This document shows, piece by piece, positions 1 to 5,212 of a stretch of 5,768 bases of DNA. Source of the stretch: Methanoregulaceae archaeon (GTDB lineage Archaea; Halobacteriota; Methanomicrobia; Methanomicrobiales; Methanospirillaceae); assembly GCA_013331415.1 (NCBI GenBank), contig DUGL01000156.1:8093-13860 (forward strand). The letters run 5' to 3'. How positions within the stretch are numbered: the first letter of the stretch is position 1; each line of letters begins with the position of its first letter. A program made the position numbers and the translations under genes. The notes beneath the pieces were generated by a model that ran no database searches, had not been told where the DNA came from, and saw nothing but the letters and a program-made list of their open reading frames with translations.

Positions 1-254
1 TCCATCCCGGATCGGAGAGAATCCAGGTAAGCCCGGCAGGCGGGGAAGAGCTCATTTCCCCTCTACCCCTCATGCCAGACCGGTGCATATCGTCTCCCGG
101 ATTATCCCCCGCTGGCCACCGATCCCTTTTCCCCTGCCACGGGGTATCCGGGATCCGTCGCCGGGACGGTGCGGATATGCCGGGAGGTGACCTGCCGTTG
201 GAAGCATGTCCTGATTGCCCGCTCCCCGAGTTGAAAGATTCTGTGAACGTGCGG
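1..254. other. No supported gene; window edge and antiporter 3' flank
   Basis: All three plus-strand frames stay open for long stretches, as is common in GC-rich DNA, and none gives a recognisable protein. One plus frame is open from the window edge to about 278, but it would overlap the antiporter's 3' end and has no family motif. A small hairpin is visible (CCGTC 155-159 with GACGG 165-169). No T-run follows the antiporter stop on the minus strand, so its terminator is not evident. Confidence 0.5.
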
Positions 255-1184
255 TCACACAACCCCGTACAGAAATAGTATGTATGCCGTATACGACGAA
301 AGCAGCACCGCACCCCAGATGCGGGTAATCAGGGTATTTCTGATAAAGAGGGGGAGGATCGCGAGCGTGAACCCGATCATGATCAGGGTGTTTCGCATAT
401 CCGGCGCGGGAATGGTGAAAAAAAGGGAGTTCGCCCCGAGAACGAAGAGGAGGTTGAAGATGTTGCTCCCGAGGATGTTACCAACCGCGATCCCGGGACT
501 CTTTTTCATGGCAGCGACCGCGGATGTTGCCAGTTCCGGGAGCGAGGTGCCGACCGCCACCATGGAGAGGCCGACGACTGCGGGAGGAATGGAGAACAGT
601 TCCGCGATCTCGAGGGCTCCGGAAAGGAGCAGGTGGGCACCGATGACCACGGCAACGAGGCCTGCGATCGTGAGGGGCAGCGGGAACCTGCACGGATCGT
701 CAGGGAGCGGGTCGGACGCCGCCCCGGTCCTCCACATCACCGCGAGCATCGCGGAGAAGGCAAGGAGGAAGAGGATGCCGGTGATCCAGTCGAGCGTTCC
801 CCGGAGTGAGAGCAGGGCAAAGACCGCGGTTGCAGTGAGTGTGAGCAGGGTGTTGGTAAAGAGGCGGTCACGGCAGGATGGGTAGGAGCAGACAGCCGGC
901 ATCAGGAGGATGACGAGGCCGAGGATGAGACCGATATTGGCGATGTTACTCCCTATCGCGTTCCCGGTCCCGACTGCGTAAGCACCCCGTGAGAACGCCC
1001 CGGCGGAGACCACCAGTTCCGGGAGCGAGGTGCCGAATGCGACCACGGTGAGGCCGATCGTGGTGGCAGACACCCCTGCCCTGGCGGCAAGGGTCTCGGC
1101 TCCCCTCACCGCAATGTCGGCACCCTTCAGGAGGAGAATGAGGCCGACAGCAAACAGGATCAGGGGGATGATGATGCGGGACAC
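255..1184 (-). CDS. Calcium/sodium antiporter, CaCA superfamily (YrbG/NCX_Mj-like)
   Basis: Integral membrane cation/Ca2+ exchanger of 309 residues, about the usual size for prokaryotic members with two five-helix halves. Both alpha repeats are clear. Alpha-1 has GTSLPE at 51-56 and GNAIGSN at 74-80. Alpha-2 has GTSLPE at 212-217 and GNILGSN at 235-241. E56 and E217 match the two ion-binding glutamates of this family, S79 and S240 the serines, and N83 and N244 sit where the M. jannaschii exchanger has Asn and Asp. A polar, charged cytoplasmic loop (about 151-168) joins the halves. The start is GTG at 1182-1184: the first helix begins at residue 4 and no later start precedes it. An AGAGGTG overlaps the start, so no properly spaced SD exists. 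It probably exchanges Na+ or H+ for Ca2+; substrate is inferred from family. It is divergent from corA and has no operon partner in view. Confidence 0.93.
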   Translation of the reverse strand: MSRIIIPLILFAVGLILLLKGADIAVRGAETLAARAGVSATTIGLTVVAFGTSLPELVVSAGAFSRGAYAVGTGNAIGSNIANIGLILGLVILLMPAVCSYPSCRDRLFTNTLLTLTATAVFALLSLRGTLDWITGILFLLAFSAMLAVMWRTGAASDPLPDDPCRFPLPLTIAGLVAVVIGAHLLLSGALEIAELFSIPPAVVGLSMVAVGTSLPELATSAVAAMKKSPGIAVGNILGSNIFNLLFVLGANSLFFTIPAPDMRNTLIMIGFTLAILPLFIRNTLITRIWGAVLLSSYTAYILFLYGVV

Positions 1185-1329
1185 CTCTTTTGTCGCGGGA
1201 GAGCAGGGACGATCAGGGGATTGCCTGGATGAGGTCCTGGTGACAACGGAGGGGTAAACCCTTCATTCGAACCCCGTATCTTTTGATGGCATCTCCTGAA
1301 ATGATCTGCCCGCAGGAAAAAACCGAAGA

Positions 1330-1336
1330 AGGAGGT
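1330..1336 (+). promoter_or_regulatory. Strong Shine-Dalgarno (AGGAGGT) before a small ORF
   Basis: AGGAGGT is a near-perfect match to the archaeal anti-SD. It lies 10 bases before the ATG at 1347. It is the strongest ribosome-binding site on the plus strand here; neither corA nor the PrsW gene has one. This is the main reason to consider the short ORF behind it. Confidence 0.45.
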
Positions 1337-1346
1337 ACCCACTGTC

Positions 1347-1442
1347 ATGATGGCCGGGAGCAGGGGTACATTCCTGTACCGGGAAAAGCAGCTGGTCCCT
1401 GCTCCTGCACCATCATCCTGCGGGGGGATGGGGCCCCTGTGA
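1347..1442 (+). CDS. Possible 31-aa small protein or leader peptide
   Basis: ATG at 1347 (followed at once by a second ATG) opens a 31-codon frame ending in TGA at 1440-1442. It starts MMAGSRGTFLYREKQ and ends in a Pro/Ala/Gly-rich tail with a single Cys (residue 25). It has no signal peptide, membrane helix or known motif, and I do not recognise it. Support comes only from the well-placed AGGAGGT. Against it: the ORF contains the nested inverted repeat at 1357-1405, so the conserved feature could be RNA structure and not protein, and a 31-codon frame arises easily by chance. It could be a leader peptide, a free small protein, or nothing. Confidence 0.25.
   Translation: MMAGSRGTFLYREKQLVPAPAPSSCGGMGPL
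1357..1405. repeat. Nested inverted repeat (9-bp outer stem, 5-bp inner hairpin)
   Basis: GGAGCAGGG at 1357-1365 is the exact reverse complement of CCCTGCTCC at 1397-1405. Directly inside the left arm, GTACA 1366-1370 pairs with TGTAC 1375-1379 across a four-base TTCC loop (six pairs if base 1365 is used here and not in the outer stem). The whole unit could fold as one two-part structure in RNA from either strand, or be a protein-binding site in DNA. No T-run follows, so it is not a typical terminator. Confidence 0.5.
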
Positions 1443-1469
1443 TCCACAGAGACGGTGGCGCTTACGGCA

Positions 1470-1502
1470 GGGGGGTGTACCAGTATACCACCCGGACCCC
1501 CC
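1470..1502. repeat. G6/C6 inverted repeat
   Basis: Six G at 1470-1475 face six C at 1497-1502 around a 21-base interior. The interior has a weaker alternative pairing, GGTGT 1474-1478 with ATACC 1485-1489 (one G-T). The low complexity makes chance pairing likely. Confidence 0.3.
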
Positions 1503-1542
1503 ATGATCAGCCTCATCGTATGAACCGGTTTGATGCTCCTCC

Positions 1543-1548
1543 TATATT
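1543..1548 (+). promoter_or_regulatory. Candidate TATA element for a long corA leader
   Basis: TATATT inside CCTATATTGG is the best TATA-like word in the spacer on the plus strand. An archaeal start would fall near 1570, giving a leader of about 250 bases before the corA ATG. A competing, weaker possibility is the CCTTAACTGCATA stretch around 1779-1790, which would give a nearly leaderless mRNA, in keeping with the absence of an SD at corA. Sequence alone does not decide between them. Confidence 0.22.
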
Positions 1549-1588
1549 GGCTTGTGTTATGAACCCTGCAGGGGGGTGGACCTGGTAA

Positions 1589-1604
1589 GAGAGAAACGTC
1601 TCTC
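1589..1604 (+). repeat. 6-bp hairpin with AACG loop
   Basis: GAGAGA at 1589-1594 pairs perfectly with TCTCTC at 1599-1604 across a four-base loop. If transcription starts near 1570 this would be the first stem of the corA leader. It lacks a following T-run. Confidence 0.4.
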
Positions 1605-1641
1605 GATCAGGGGCATCGGGCAGGTAGACTGCGGGAATCCA

Positions 1642-1710
1642 GAAAATGTCAGGCAGATAGCGAATTTTCCCAGGAACCCTTATCCCCGGAAGGGTTCGGG
1701 AAAAACCCTC
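1642..1710 (+). promoter_or_regulatory. Cluster of competing stems in the putative corA leader
   Basis: GAAAAT 1642-1647 pairs with ATTTTC 1664-1669. AACCCTT 1675-1681 pairs with AAGGGTT 1690-1696 across an 8-base loop. The same AAGGGTT arm can instead pair with AACCCT at 1704-1709, or with a second exact AACCCTT at 1775-1781 close to the corA start. These pairings exclude one another, the arrangement expected of a cis-acting RNA switch. The stems are short and no covariation can be judged from one sequence, so function is inference. Confidence 0.3.
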
Positions 1711-1818
1711 TCCAGTTTCGTCAATCCTCCCCGGTTATGTTCATCCCGCCGGAGATACCGCATATCCCCGGGAAAACCCTTAACTGCATACCGCCCCTAC
1801 AGACTCGTACCTGACCCT

Positions 1819-2880
1819 ATGTCCCGCCACAGGCACAAGCTCTCAAAGAAGGCCGGGCTCTCCCCCGGGACGCTGCATCTCGAAGGCGAACCAAGGATTG
1901 GCCCCGTCCGGATCACCCTGATGGACTATGACGCGGTACGGTACATGGAGAAGCAGTGCGACTCCATCGAGGAGTGTTTCCCCTACCGTGATACCGGCAC
2001 CATCACCTGGATCAATATCGACGGGCTTGCGAACACCGAGGTGATCGAGAAGATCGGGAGGCATTTTGCCATCCACCCGCTGATTCTCGAGGATATCCTG
2101 AATACCGAGCAGCGGCCGAAGATGGAGGATCTCGATTCCTACCTCTACCTGAACCTGAAGATGCTGATGCTTGCCGGCCCGGAAAAAGAGATCAGGGCAG
2201 AGCATGTCTCGATGATCATCGGTCCCCACCACCTCATCTCGTTCCAGGAGACGGTGGGGGATGTCTTCGACCCCGTACGGGACCGGATCCGCCGGGACGG
2301 GAGGATACGAAAGAACGGGCCGGATTACCTCGCCTATGCGCTCATCGATGATATCGTGGACAACTACTTCATCGTGATGGAGCAGATCCAGGAGCGGGTC
2401 GAGGATCTCGAGGAGGAACTGGTTGTCCACCCGCTCCAGCAGTCACTCCGGAAGATAAACCAGCTCAAGAAGGAGATGATCTTCCTCCGGAAAGCGGTCT
2501 GGCCCCTCCGCGAGCTGATAACCGGCCTGGAACGGACCGATTCCCCGCTGATACAGGAGAGCACCCACATCTACCTCCGGGACGTGTATGACCATACCAT
2601 CCAGGTGATCGATACGCTCGAGACCCTCCGGGACATGGTCTCCGGGATGCTCGATATCTACCTCTCGGGACTCTCCTACAAGATGAACGAGATTATGAAG
2701 GTGCTCACCCTGATTGCCACCATCTTCATCCCGCTCACCTTCGTCGCCGGGGTGTATGGGATGAACTTCCACTACATGCCGGAACTCACCTGGGAGTACG
2801 GGTACATCACCGTCTGGGGGGTGATGATCGCCATCGTGATTGTCATGCTCTCCTACTTCCGGAAGCGGGAGTGGATATAG
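1819..2880 (+). CDS. corA: CorA-type magnesium/cobalt transport protein
   Basis: Homopentameric Mg2+ (Co2+) channel of the plasma membrane, 353 residues, very close to the 351 of Thermotoga maritima CorA. A soluble alpha/beta domain is followed by a long helix (about 240-310). TM1 lies at about 293-313 and ends in the signature GMN at 314-316; the MPEL loop follows at 320-323. TM2 is about 328-346, and the C-terminus is basic (FRKREW). E91/D92 (LEDIL) and D255 (RDVYDH) align with the inter-subunit metal-sensing residues E88/D89 and D253 of the Thermotoga protein. ATG 1819 is chosen because homology begins there (KKAGLSPGTL at 10-19). The frame is open back to 1552, but those 89 extra codons look non-coding. 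No SD precedes it. It is divergent from the Ca2+ antiporter. Confidence 0.96.
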   Translation: MSRHRHKLSKKAGLSPGTLHLEGEPRIGPVRITLMDYDAVRYMEKQCDSIEECFPYRDTGTITWINIDGLANTEVIEKIGRHFAIHPLILEDILNTEQRPKMEDLDSYLYLNLKMLMLAGPEKEIRAEHVSMIIGPHHLISFQETVGDVFDPVRDRIRRDGRIRKNGPDYLAYALIDDIVDNYFIVMEQIQERVEDLEEELVVHPLQQSLRKINQLKKEMIFLRKAVWPLRELITGLERTDSPLIQESTHIYLRDVYDHTIQVIDTLETLRDMVSGMLDIYLSGLSYKMNEIMKVLTLIATIFIPLTFVAGVYGMNFHYMPELTWEYGYITVWGVMIAIVIVMLSYFRKREWI

Positions 2881-3049
2881 GAAATCACTCTCCAATATCG
2901 GCTCTTGTCAGTCAGGGGATGAGAGCCACCATCAGGGAGGAAAACCCGGCACGTCATCATCTCCTCAATGAGGAAGAGGGTATGAATGCGAGGTTCTTCT
3001 CCCTGAGCACCAGCGCTTATCAGGCCCCGGGTGCAAGCTCTCATCCGGC
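2881..3049 (+). other. corA-PrsW spacer with weak promoter candidate
   Basis: This 169-base gap holds no supported gene; a frame with ATG near 2982 would overlap the PrsW gene by almost 200 bases. CTTATC at 3016-3021 sits about 31 bases before the PrsW ATG, the right place for a TATA box of a nearly leaderless transcript, though it is a poor match. No T-run terminator follows corA, so read-through into the PrsW gene is also possible. Confidence 0.3.
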
Positions 3050-3727
3050 ATGGAAACCAGCCTCCTCCTGCTGCTCGCAATTGCACCCGCCATCTTCTGG
3101 CTCTGGTACTTCTACTCCCGGGACCGGTACGAGCCTGAGCCCCTCTCCTGGATCGTCCTTATCTATGTCTTCGGGATCGTGGTCACCATCCCCGTCGCGA
3201 TCACGCAGGGGATCATCGGGCTCTTCCTCCCTGAGATCATGATCGCGGTGCTGGTTGCGCCGGTTTTTGAAGAGACGGCGAAGTATCTCGTGGTGAGGAG
3301 GACTGTGTACGAGACACGGGAGTTCAACGAACCTGTCGACGGGATCGTGTACGCCGCCGCTGCCGGGCTCGGGTTTGCGACCCTCGAGAACGTGATCTAT
3401 GTATTCTCGGCACTGGAGTCCTCACTCGCGCTCGCTCTCCAGACCGGGGTCGTACGGGCGTTCATCTCGGTCCCCGGGCACGTGCTCTTCTCGGTGATGT
3501 GGGGGTACGCCCTCGGCAGGGCACGGTTCATGCCCCCCGGGCAGCGCCCTGCAATCATCCTCGGGGGGTTAATCCTTGCAATGGCAGCGCACGGGCTCTT
3601 CAACCTCCTCCTCTACGATGCCCTCGGGTTTGCCGTCCTGATCCTCATCGTCGTACCGCTCCTCTGGCTGGCTGTCCACCGGAGAATCAACCATGCACTC
3701 TCTGAATCGGTATTCCGGCCGAGGTGA
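3050..3727 (+). CDS. PrsW-family intramembrane metalloprotease
   Basis: Polytopic membrane protein of 225 residues, near the length of B. subtilis PrsW, a site-1 protease that cuts the anti-sigma factor RsiW. It has about seven hydrophobic segments. The family motifs appear in order: EETAK at 74-78 (the EExxK glutamates), ATLENV with E113/N114, R136 to H144 (RAFISVPGH), and AHGLFN with H181 and N185. The conserved stretch EFNEPVDGIVYAAAAGLGF (91-109) is also typical of the family. The PrsW/CPBP group uses such Glu and His residues for catalysis, so this looks active. ATG 3050 gives an N-terminal first helix (3-20) as expected, with no SD. It faces the secreted paralogs convergently. The substrate is unknown: an RsiW-like target is not expected in archaea. 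I leave out the symbol because function in archaea is unproven. Confidence 0.9.
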   Translation: METSLLLLLAIAPAIFWLWYFYSRDRYEPEPLSWIVLIYVFGIVVTIPVAITQGIIGLFLPEIMIAVLVAPVFEETAKYLVVRRTVYETREFNEPVDGIVYAAAAGLGFATLENVIYVFSALESSLALALQTGVVRAFISVPGHVLFSVMWGYALGRARFMPPGQRPAIILGGLILAMAAHGLFNLLLYDALGFAVLILIVVPLLWLAVHRRINHALSESVFRPR

Positions 3728-3843
3728 TCTTTGGAATCCCGGTGAAGGAGCATGATGAGCGGGTGATCAGGTGAAGATGTCCCGTGTCGGGCCGGCACGG
3801 TGTGTGGATGGTACTCCGGATACTGGCAGAGGCGGACGTACCA

Positions 3844-3889
3844 GTACCGGTCCGGGAAACGCATCCGTATACCGGTGTATTTCCGGTAC
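3844..3889. repeat. Inverted repeat GTACCGG/CCGGTAC
   Basis: GTACCGG at 3844-3850 is the exact reverse complement of CCGGTAC at 3883-3889. The interior holds a second, smaller repeat, ACCGG 3871-3875 with CCGGT 3883-3887, which competes for the right arm. Position between convergent genes fits a bidirectional end structure, but no T-run is attached on the plus strand. Confidence 0.35.
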
Positions 3890-4019
3890 GTATGGTTGCA
3901 ACAGGAGGGTTCACAGTTGGGCTCATTTCCTGAGTACAGCGGGCGACAATATCCTGATTAGGGTTAGAGACATACTCCGGGAGGTCTCTTCCCCGCCATG
4001 ACATCCGCACCTGCGTTTG

Positions 4020-4025
4020 AAAAAA
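4020..4025 (-). terminator. U6-tract terminator of paralog A
   Basis: Six A on the plus strand (six T on the minus strand) lie 13 bases past the TAA of paralog A. Archaeal RNA polymerase ends on such U-tracts without needing a hairpin. The matching position after paralog B also has a T6. Confidence 0.5.
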
Positions 4026-4038
4026 GTCTGATGGTCCT

Positions 4039-4345
4039 TTACCGACGCATGCCGGACTCGTAGACCATATTCTTGTCGAAGGTCGTGATGATGCCATCGA
4101 CCTGGGTTGACTCGGAGAAGGAAGTCGTCTGGTAGAGGTCATCTGAACTTATACCGAGCCATGCATCGAAAATTGTCTGACCGTTCAGGTTCAAGGTTCC
4201 TCGCAAGAATTCCTCCATTGAGCGACCCTCCATGGCCATGACATCCATACCCGCAGATGCCTTGCCAACTGAGTCTATGACGCGGATGTCATGGCTGAGC
4301 AGAACCGGGGTATCGGCACTCGGCGTGATAAAACGGGAACTCGAT
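4039..4345 (-). repeat. Direct repeat with 5213-5540 (paralog C-terminal coding)
   Basis: The C-terminal coding DNA of paralogs A and B is repeated at a distance of about 1.19 kb. A 26-base block is identical (4277-4302 and 5466-5491). Near the stop, about 93 aligned bases (from 4049 and 5223) differ at about 12 positions by hand count. Similarity breaks off in the middle of each unit, where the variable segment lies. Confidence 0.8.
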
Positions 4346-5058
4346 GCTGTGGTAACCTGTGCCTGCCGCATGTCGATGGAGCTTCCGGCGTCTGCACTGT
4401 TGCAGAATGCCGGAATTACAGAAGGTACCAAACCGGCGAACCGGCACATAGACCTGCCTGATGGCGCACGGGGGTCTGGGGCTGGCGTAAAGAGACCAAG
4501 TCCAATCCGGGCCAAAGGATCCGCTGAGCCGCTGCTCCCGATAGAGATGCCCTCTTCAGAGAAGACTCGTCCCGAGTTCCCGCCATCATACGTTAGAATT
4601 TTTGTGGTCTCAATGTTGGACTGGGTCATCACTTTCTCCGATGTGTCCACATCGAGGATCTTTGTATAATCGAATACTCCCTGTCCGTTCGATACCGTAT
4701 CTTCTGTATATACGGCATCGTATACTGCTGCACCGTTATACTGACCCCTCAGAATCAGGCCGTCTGATACTTCAATATCCCAATCCCATTCAAAAATGAA
4801 CCATTCAATGAAATCAAAGAATGAATCAAAATCAGTCAGGGAAGGAATGGTTCGAAGCGGCGGGATACCAGTGATCCCCTTTGAATCATCCGTGGTGCTT
4901 ATCGAGAGATCCGAGCTCGAGAGAAACCTGCCATCCGCACTGATGAGGGTTGTTGTCACGATCCCCTGTGTCTCAGGGGTTGGATTAATGCCCCGGTCTG
5001 CCTGGACAAAACCTGCAAAGAGAGCAATGACAAACAGCACGATTATCCATCTCTTCAT
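4039..5058 (-). CDS. Secreted protein of unknown function, paralog A
   Basis: 339 residues, exported by Sec: residues 1-20 (MKRWIIVLFV then IALFAGFVQA) form a clean signal peptide with likely cleavage after VQA. The start at 5058 is chosen over Met codons at 5064 and 5085 because AGGAGG at 5065-5070 is six bases away and this start puts KRW directly before the hydrophobic core. No C-terminal membrane anchor or sorting tail is seen. The N-terminal half is aromatic and acidic (around 78-96). Residue 163 onward matches paralog B. Conserved features are C205 and C219, AGSSIDM (224-230), AQVTT (233-237), a near-invariant block 243-278, and tail 307-339 (DLYQTTSFSEST...). Segment 281-304 differs completely from B. 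I do not recognise a known domain. From memory, similar multi-copy proteins occur in Methanomicrobiales; unverified. An extracellular or surface role is inferred. Confidence 0.85.
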   Translation of the reverse strand: MKRWIIVLFVIALFAGFVQADRGINPTPETQGIVTTTLISADGRFLSSSDLSISTTDDSKGITGIPPLRTIPSLTDFDSFFDFIEWFIFEWDWDIEVSDGLILRGQYNGAAVYDAVYTEDTVSNGQGVFDYTKILDVDTSEKVMTQSNIETTKILTYDGGNSGRVFSEEGISIGSSGSADPLARIGLGLFTPAPDPRAPSGRSMCRFAGLVPSVIPAFCNSADAGSSIDMRQAQVTTASSSRFITPSADTPVLLSHDIRVIDSVGKASAGMDVMAMEGRSMEEFLRGTLNLNGQTIFDAWLGISSDDLYQTTSFSESTQVDGIITTFDKNMVYESGMRR

Positions 5059-5064
5059 TATCAT

Positions 5065-5070
5065 CCTCCT
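5065..5070 (-). promoter_or_regulatory. Shine-Dalgarno AGGAGG deciding the paralog A start
   Basis: AGGAGG on the minus strand abuts an ATG at 5062-5064 with no spacing, but lies six bases before the ATG at 5056-5058. The latter is therefore the start, and it directly begins the signal peptide. Confidence 0.75.
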
Positions 5071-5089
5071 GAACAGTATGTTCATGAAT

Positions 5090-5108
5090 AAAAGACGAAA
5101 CGTCTCTT
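5090..5108 (-). promoter_or_regulatory. 5' leader hairpin of paralog A
   Basis: On the minus strand AAGAGACG (5108-5101) pairs with CGTCTTTT (5097-5090) across a TTT loop: eight pairs including one G-T. Given the TATA element at 5129-5140, the transcript should start near 5105-5110, so this stem would sit at the very 5' end of the mRNA, about 20 bases before the SD. It could protect the end or tune translation. The trailing T-run also makes it resemble a weak terminator. Confidence 0.4.
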
Positions 5109-5128
5109 GCAGTGCTCTGTAAACCTGC

Positions 5129-5140
5129 TATTTATTAATT
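5129..5140 (-). promoter_or_regulatory. TATA-box promoter of paralog A
   Basis: On the minus strand AATTAATAAATA lies in an otherwise mixed sequence and is preceded by A-rich AACAAAAG, like an archaeal BRE/TATA pair. Transcription would begin about 25 bases downstream, giving a leader of roughly 50 bases that includes the hairpin and the SD. Confidence 0.5.
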
Positions 5141-5188
5141 CTTTTGTTCTATCCCTGAGTATTCCACCGGATCCAATTTGAGATGAGT

Positions 5189-5194
5189 AAAAAA
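5189..5194 (-). terminator. U6-tract terminator of paralog B
   Basis: Six T on the minus strand, 18 bases beyond the TAA of paralog B and upstream of the paralog A promoter. The bases between stop and T-run (GGGACCAGCAGGC) resemble those after paralog A, so the duplication seems to include the 3' end. This supports A and B being separate transcription units. Confidence 0.5.
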
Positions 5195-5212
5195 GAGGAG
5201 CCTGCTGGTCCC

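Larger units (their letters stand above)
1185..1818. other. 634-base divergent spacer rich in inverted repeats
   Basis: This spacer separates the antiporter from corA. It is long for a methanogen genome. It holds a small ORF with a strong SD, a TATA-like element near 1543, and several short perfect inverted repeats: 1357-1365/1397-1405, 1366-1370/1375-1379, 1470-1475/1497-1502, 1589-1594/1599-1604, 1642-1647/1664-1669 and 1675-1681/1690-1696. A 10-base palindrome CCCTGCAGGG lies at 1564-1573. Longer open frames run through on both strands but show no protein-like composition or family motif. The antiporter's promoter must lie in the left part; I see only a weak TTTACCCC-like element on the minus strand near 1253-1260. 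Confidence 0.6.
3728..4038. other. 311-base convergent spacer without supported gene
   Basis: Small frames exist on both strands (plus 3771-4001; minus through most of it), but none has an SD at good spacing, a family motif or sensible composition. The stretch has a perfect 7-base inverted repeat (3844-3850/3883-3889) and many TACCGG-like words. No T-run is seen on the plus strand after the PrsW stop. The U-tract ending paralog A lies at its right edge. Confidence 0.55.

Noticed and set aside
1..278. Plus-strand frame open from the window edge, possibly the end of a gene
   Set aside because: Other frames are equally open here; it would overlap the antiporter end and shows no recognisable domain.
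280..885. 201-residue plus-strand frame opposite the antiporter
   Set aside because: Antisense shadow of a clear CaCA gene; sequence is Arg/Ser/Pro-rich with no motif.
1559..1588. Nine-codon ORF MNPAGGWTW with two Trp codons, like an attenuator peptide
   Set aside because: No SD, lies before the predicted transcription start near 1570, and no tryptophan gene follows.
1283..1588. 101-residue plus-strand frame in the spacer (and minus-strand 1160-1516)
   Set aside because: Starts at TTG without an SD, no motif, low-quality composition; the minus frame overlaps the start of the antiporter.
1552..1818. N-terminal extension of corA by 89 codons
   Set aside because: CorA homology begins just after ATG 1819; upstream residues have no protein-like pattern and the DNA contains inverted repeats.
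1843..2430. 195-residue minus-strand frame opposite corA, and a similar 150-residue one at 2443-2895
   Set aside because: Antisense to a well-supported corA; His/Asp/Leu-rich composition is what the reverse of this coding sequence gives.
2871..3242. 123-residue plus-strand frame between corA and the PrsW gene
   Set aside because: Overlaps both real genes; the C-terminal half is a Ser-rich out-of-frame reading of the PrsW gene.
3687..4142. 151-residue minus-strand frame, with similarity to the frame at 5149-5433
   Set aside because: The similarity only reflects the A/B duplication read out of frame; the rest overlaps the PrsW gene and has no good SD.
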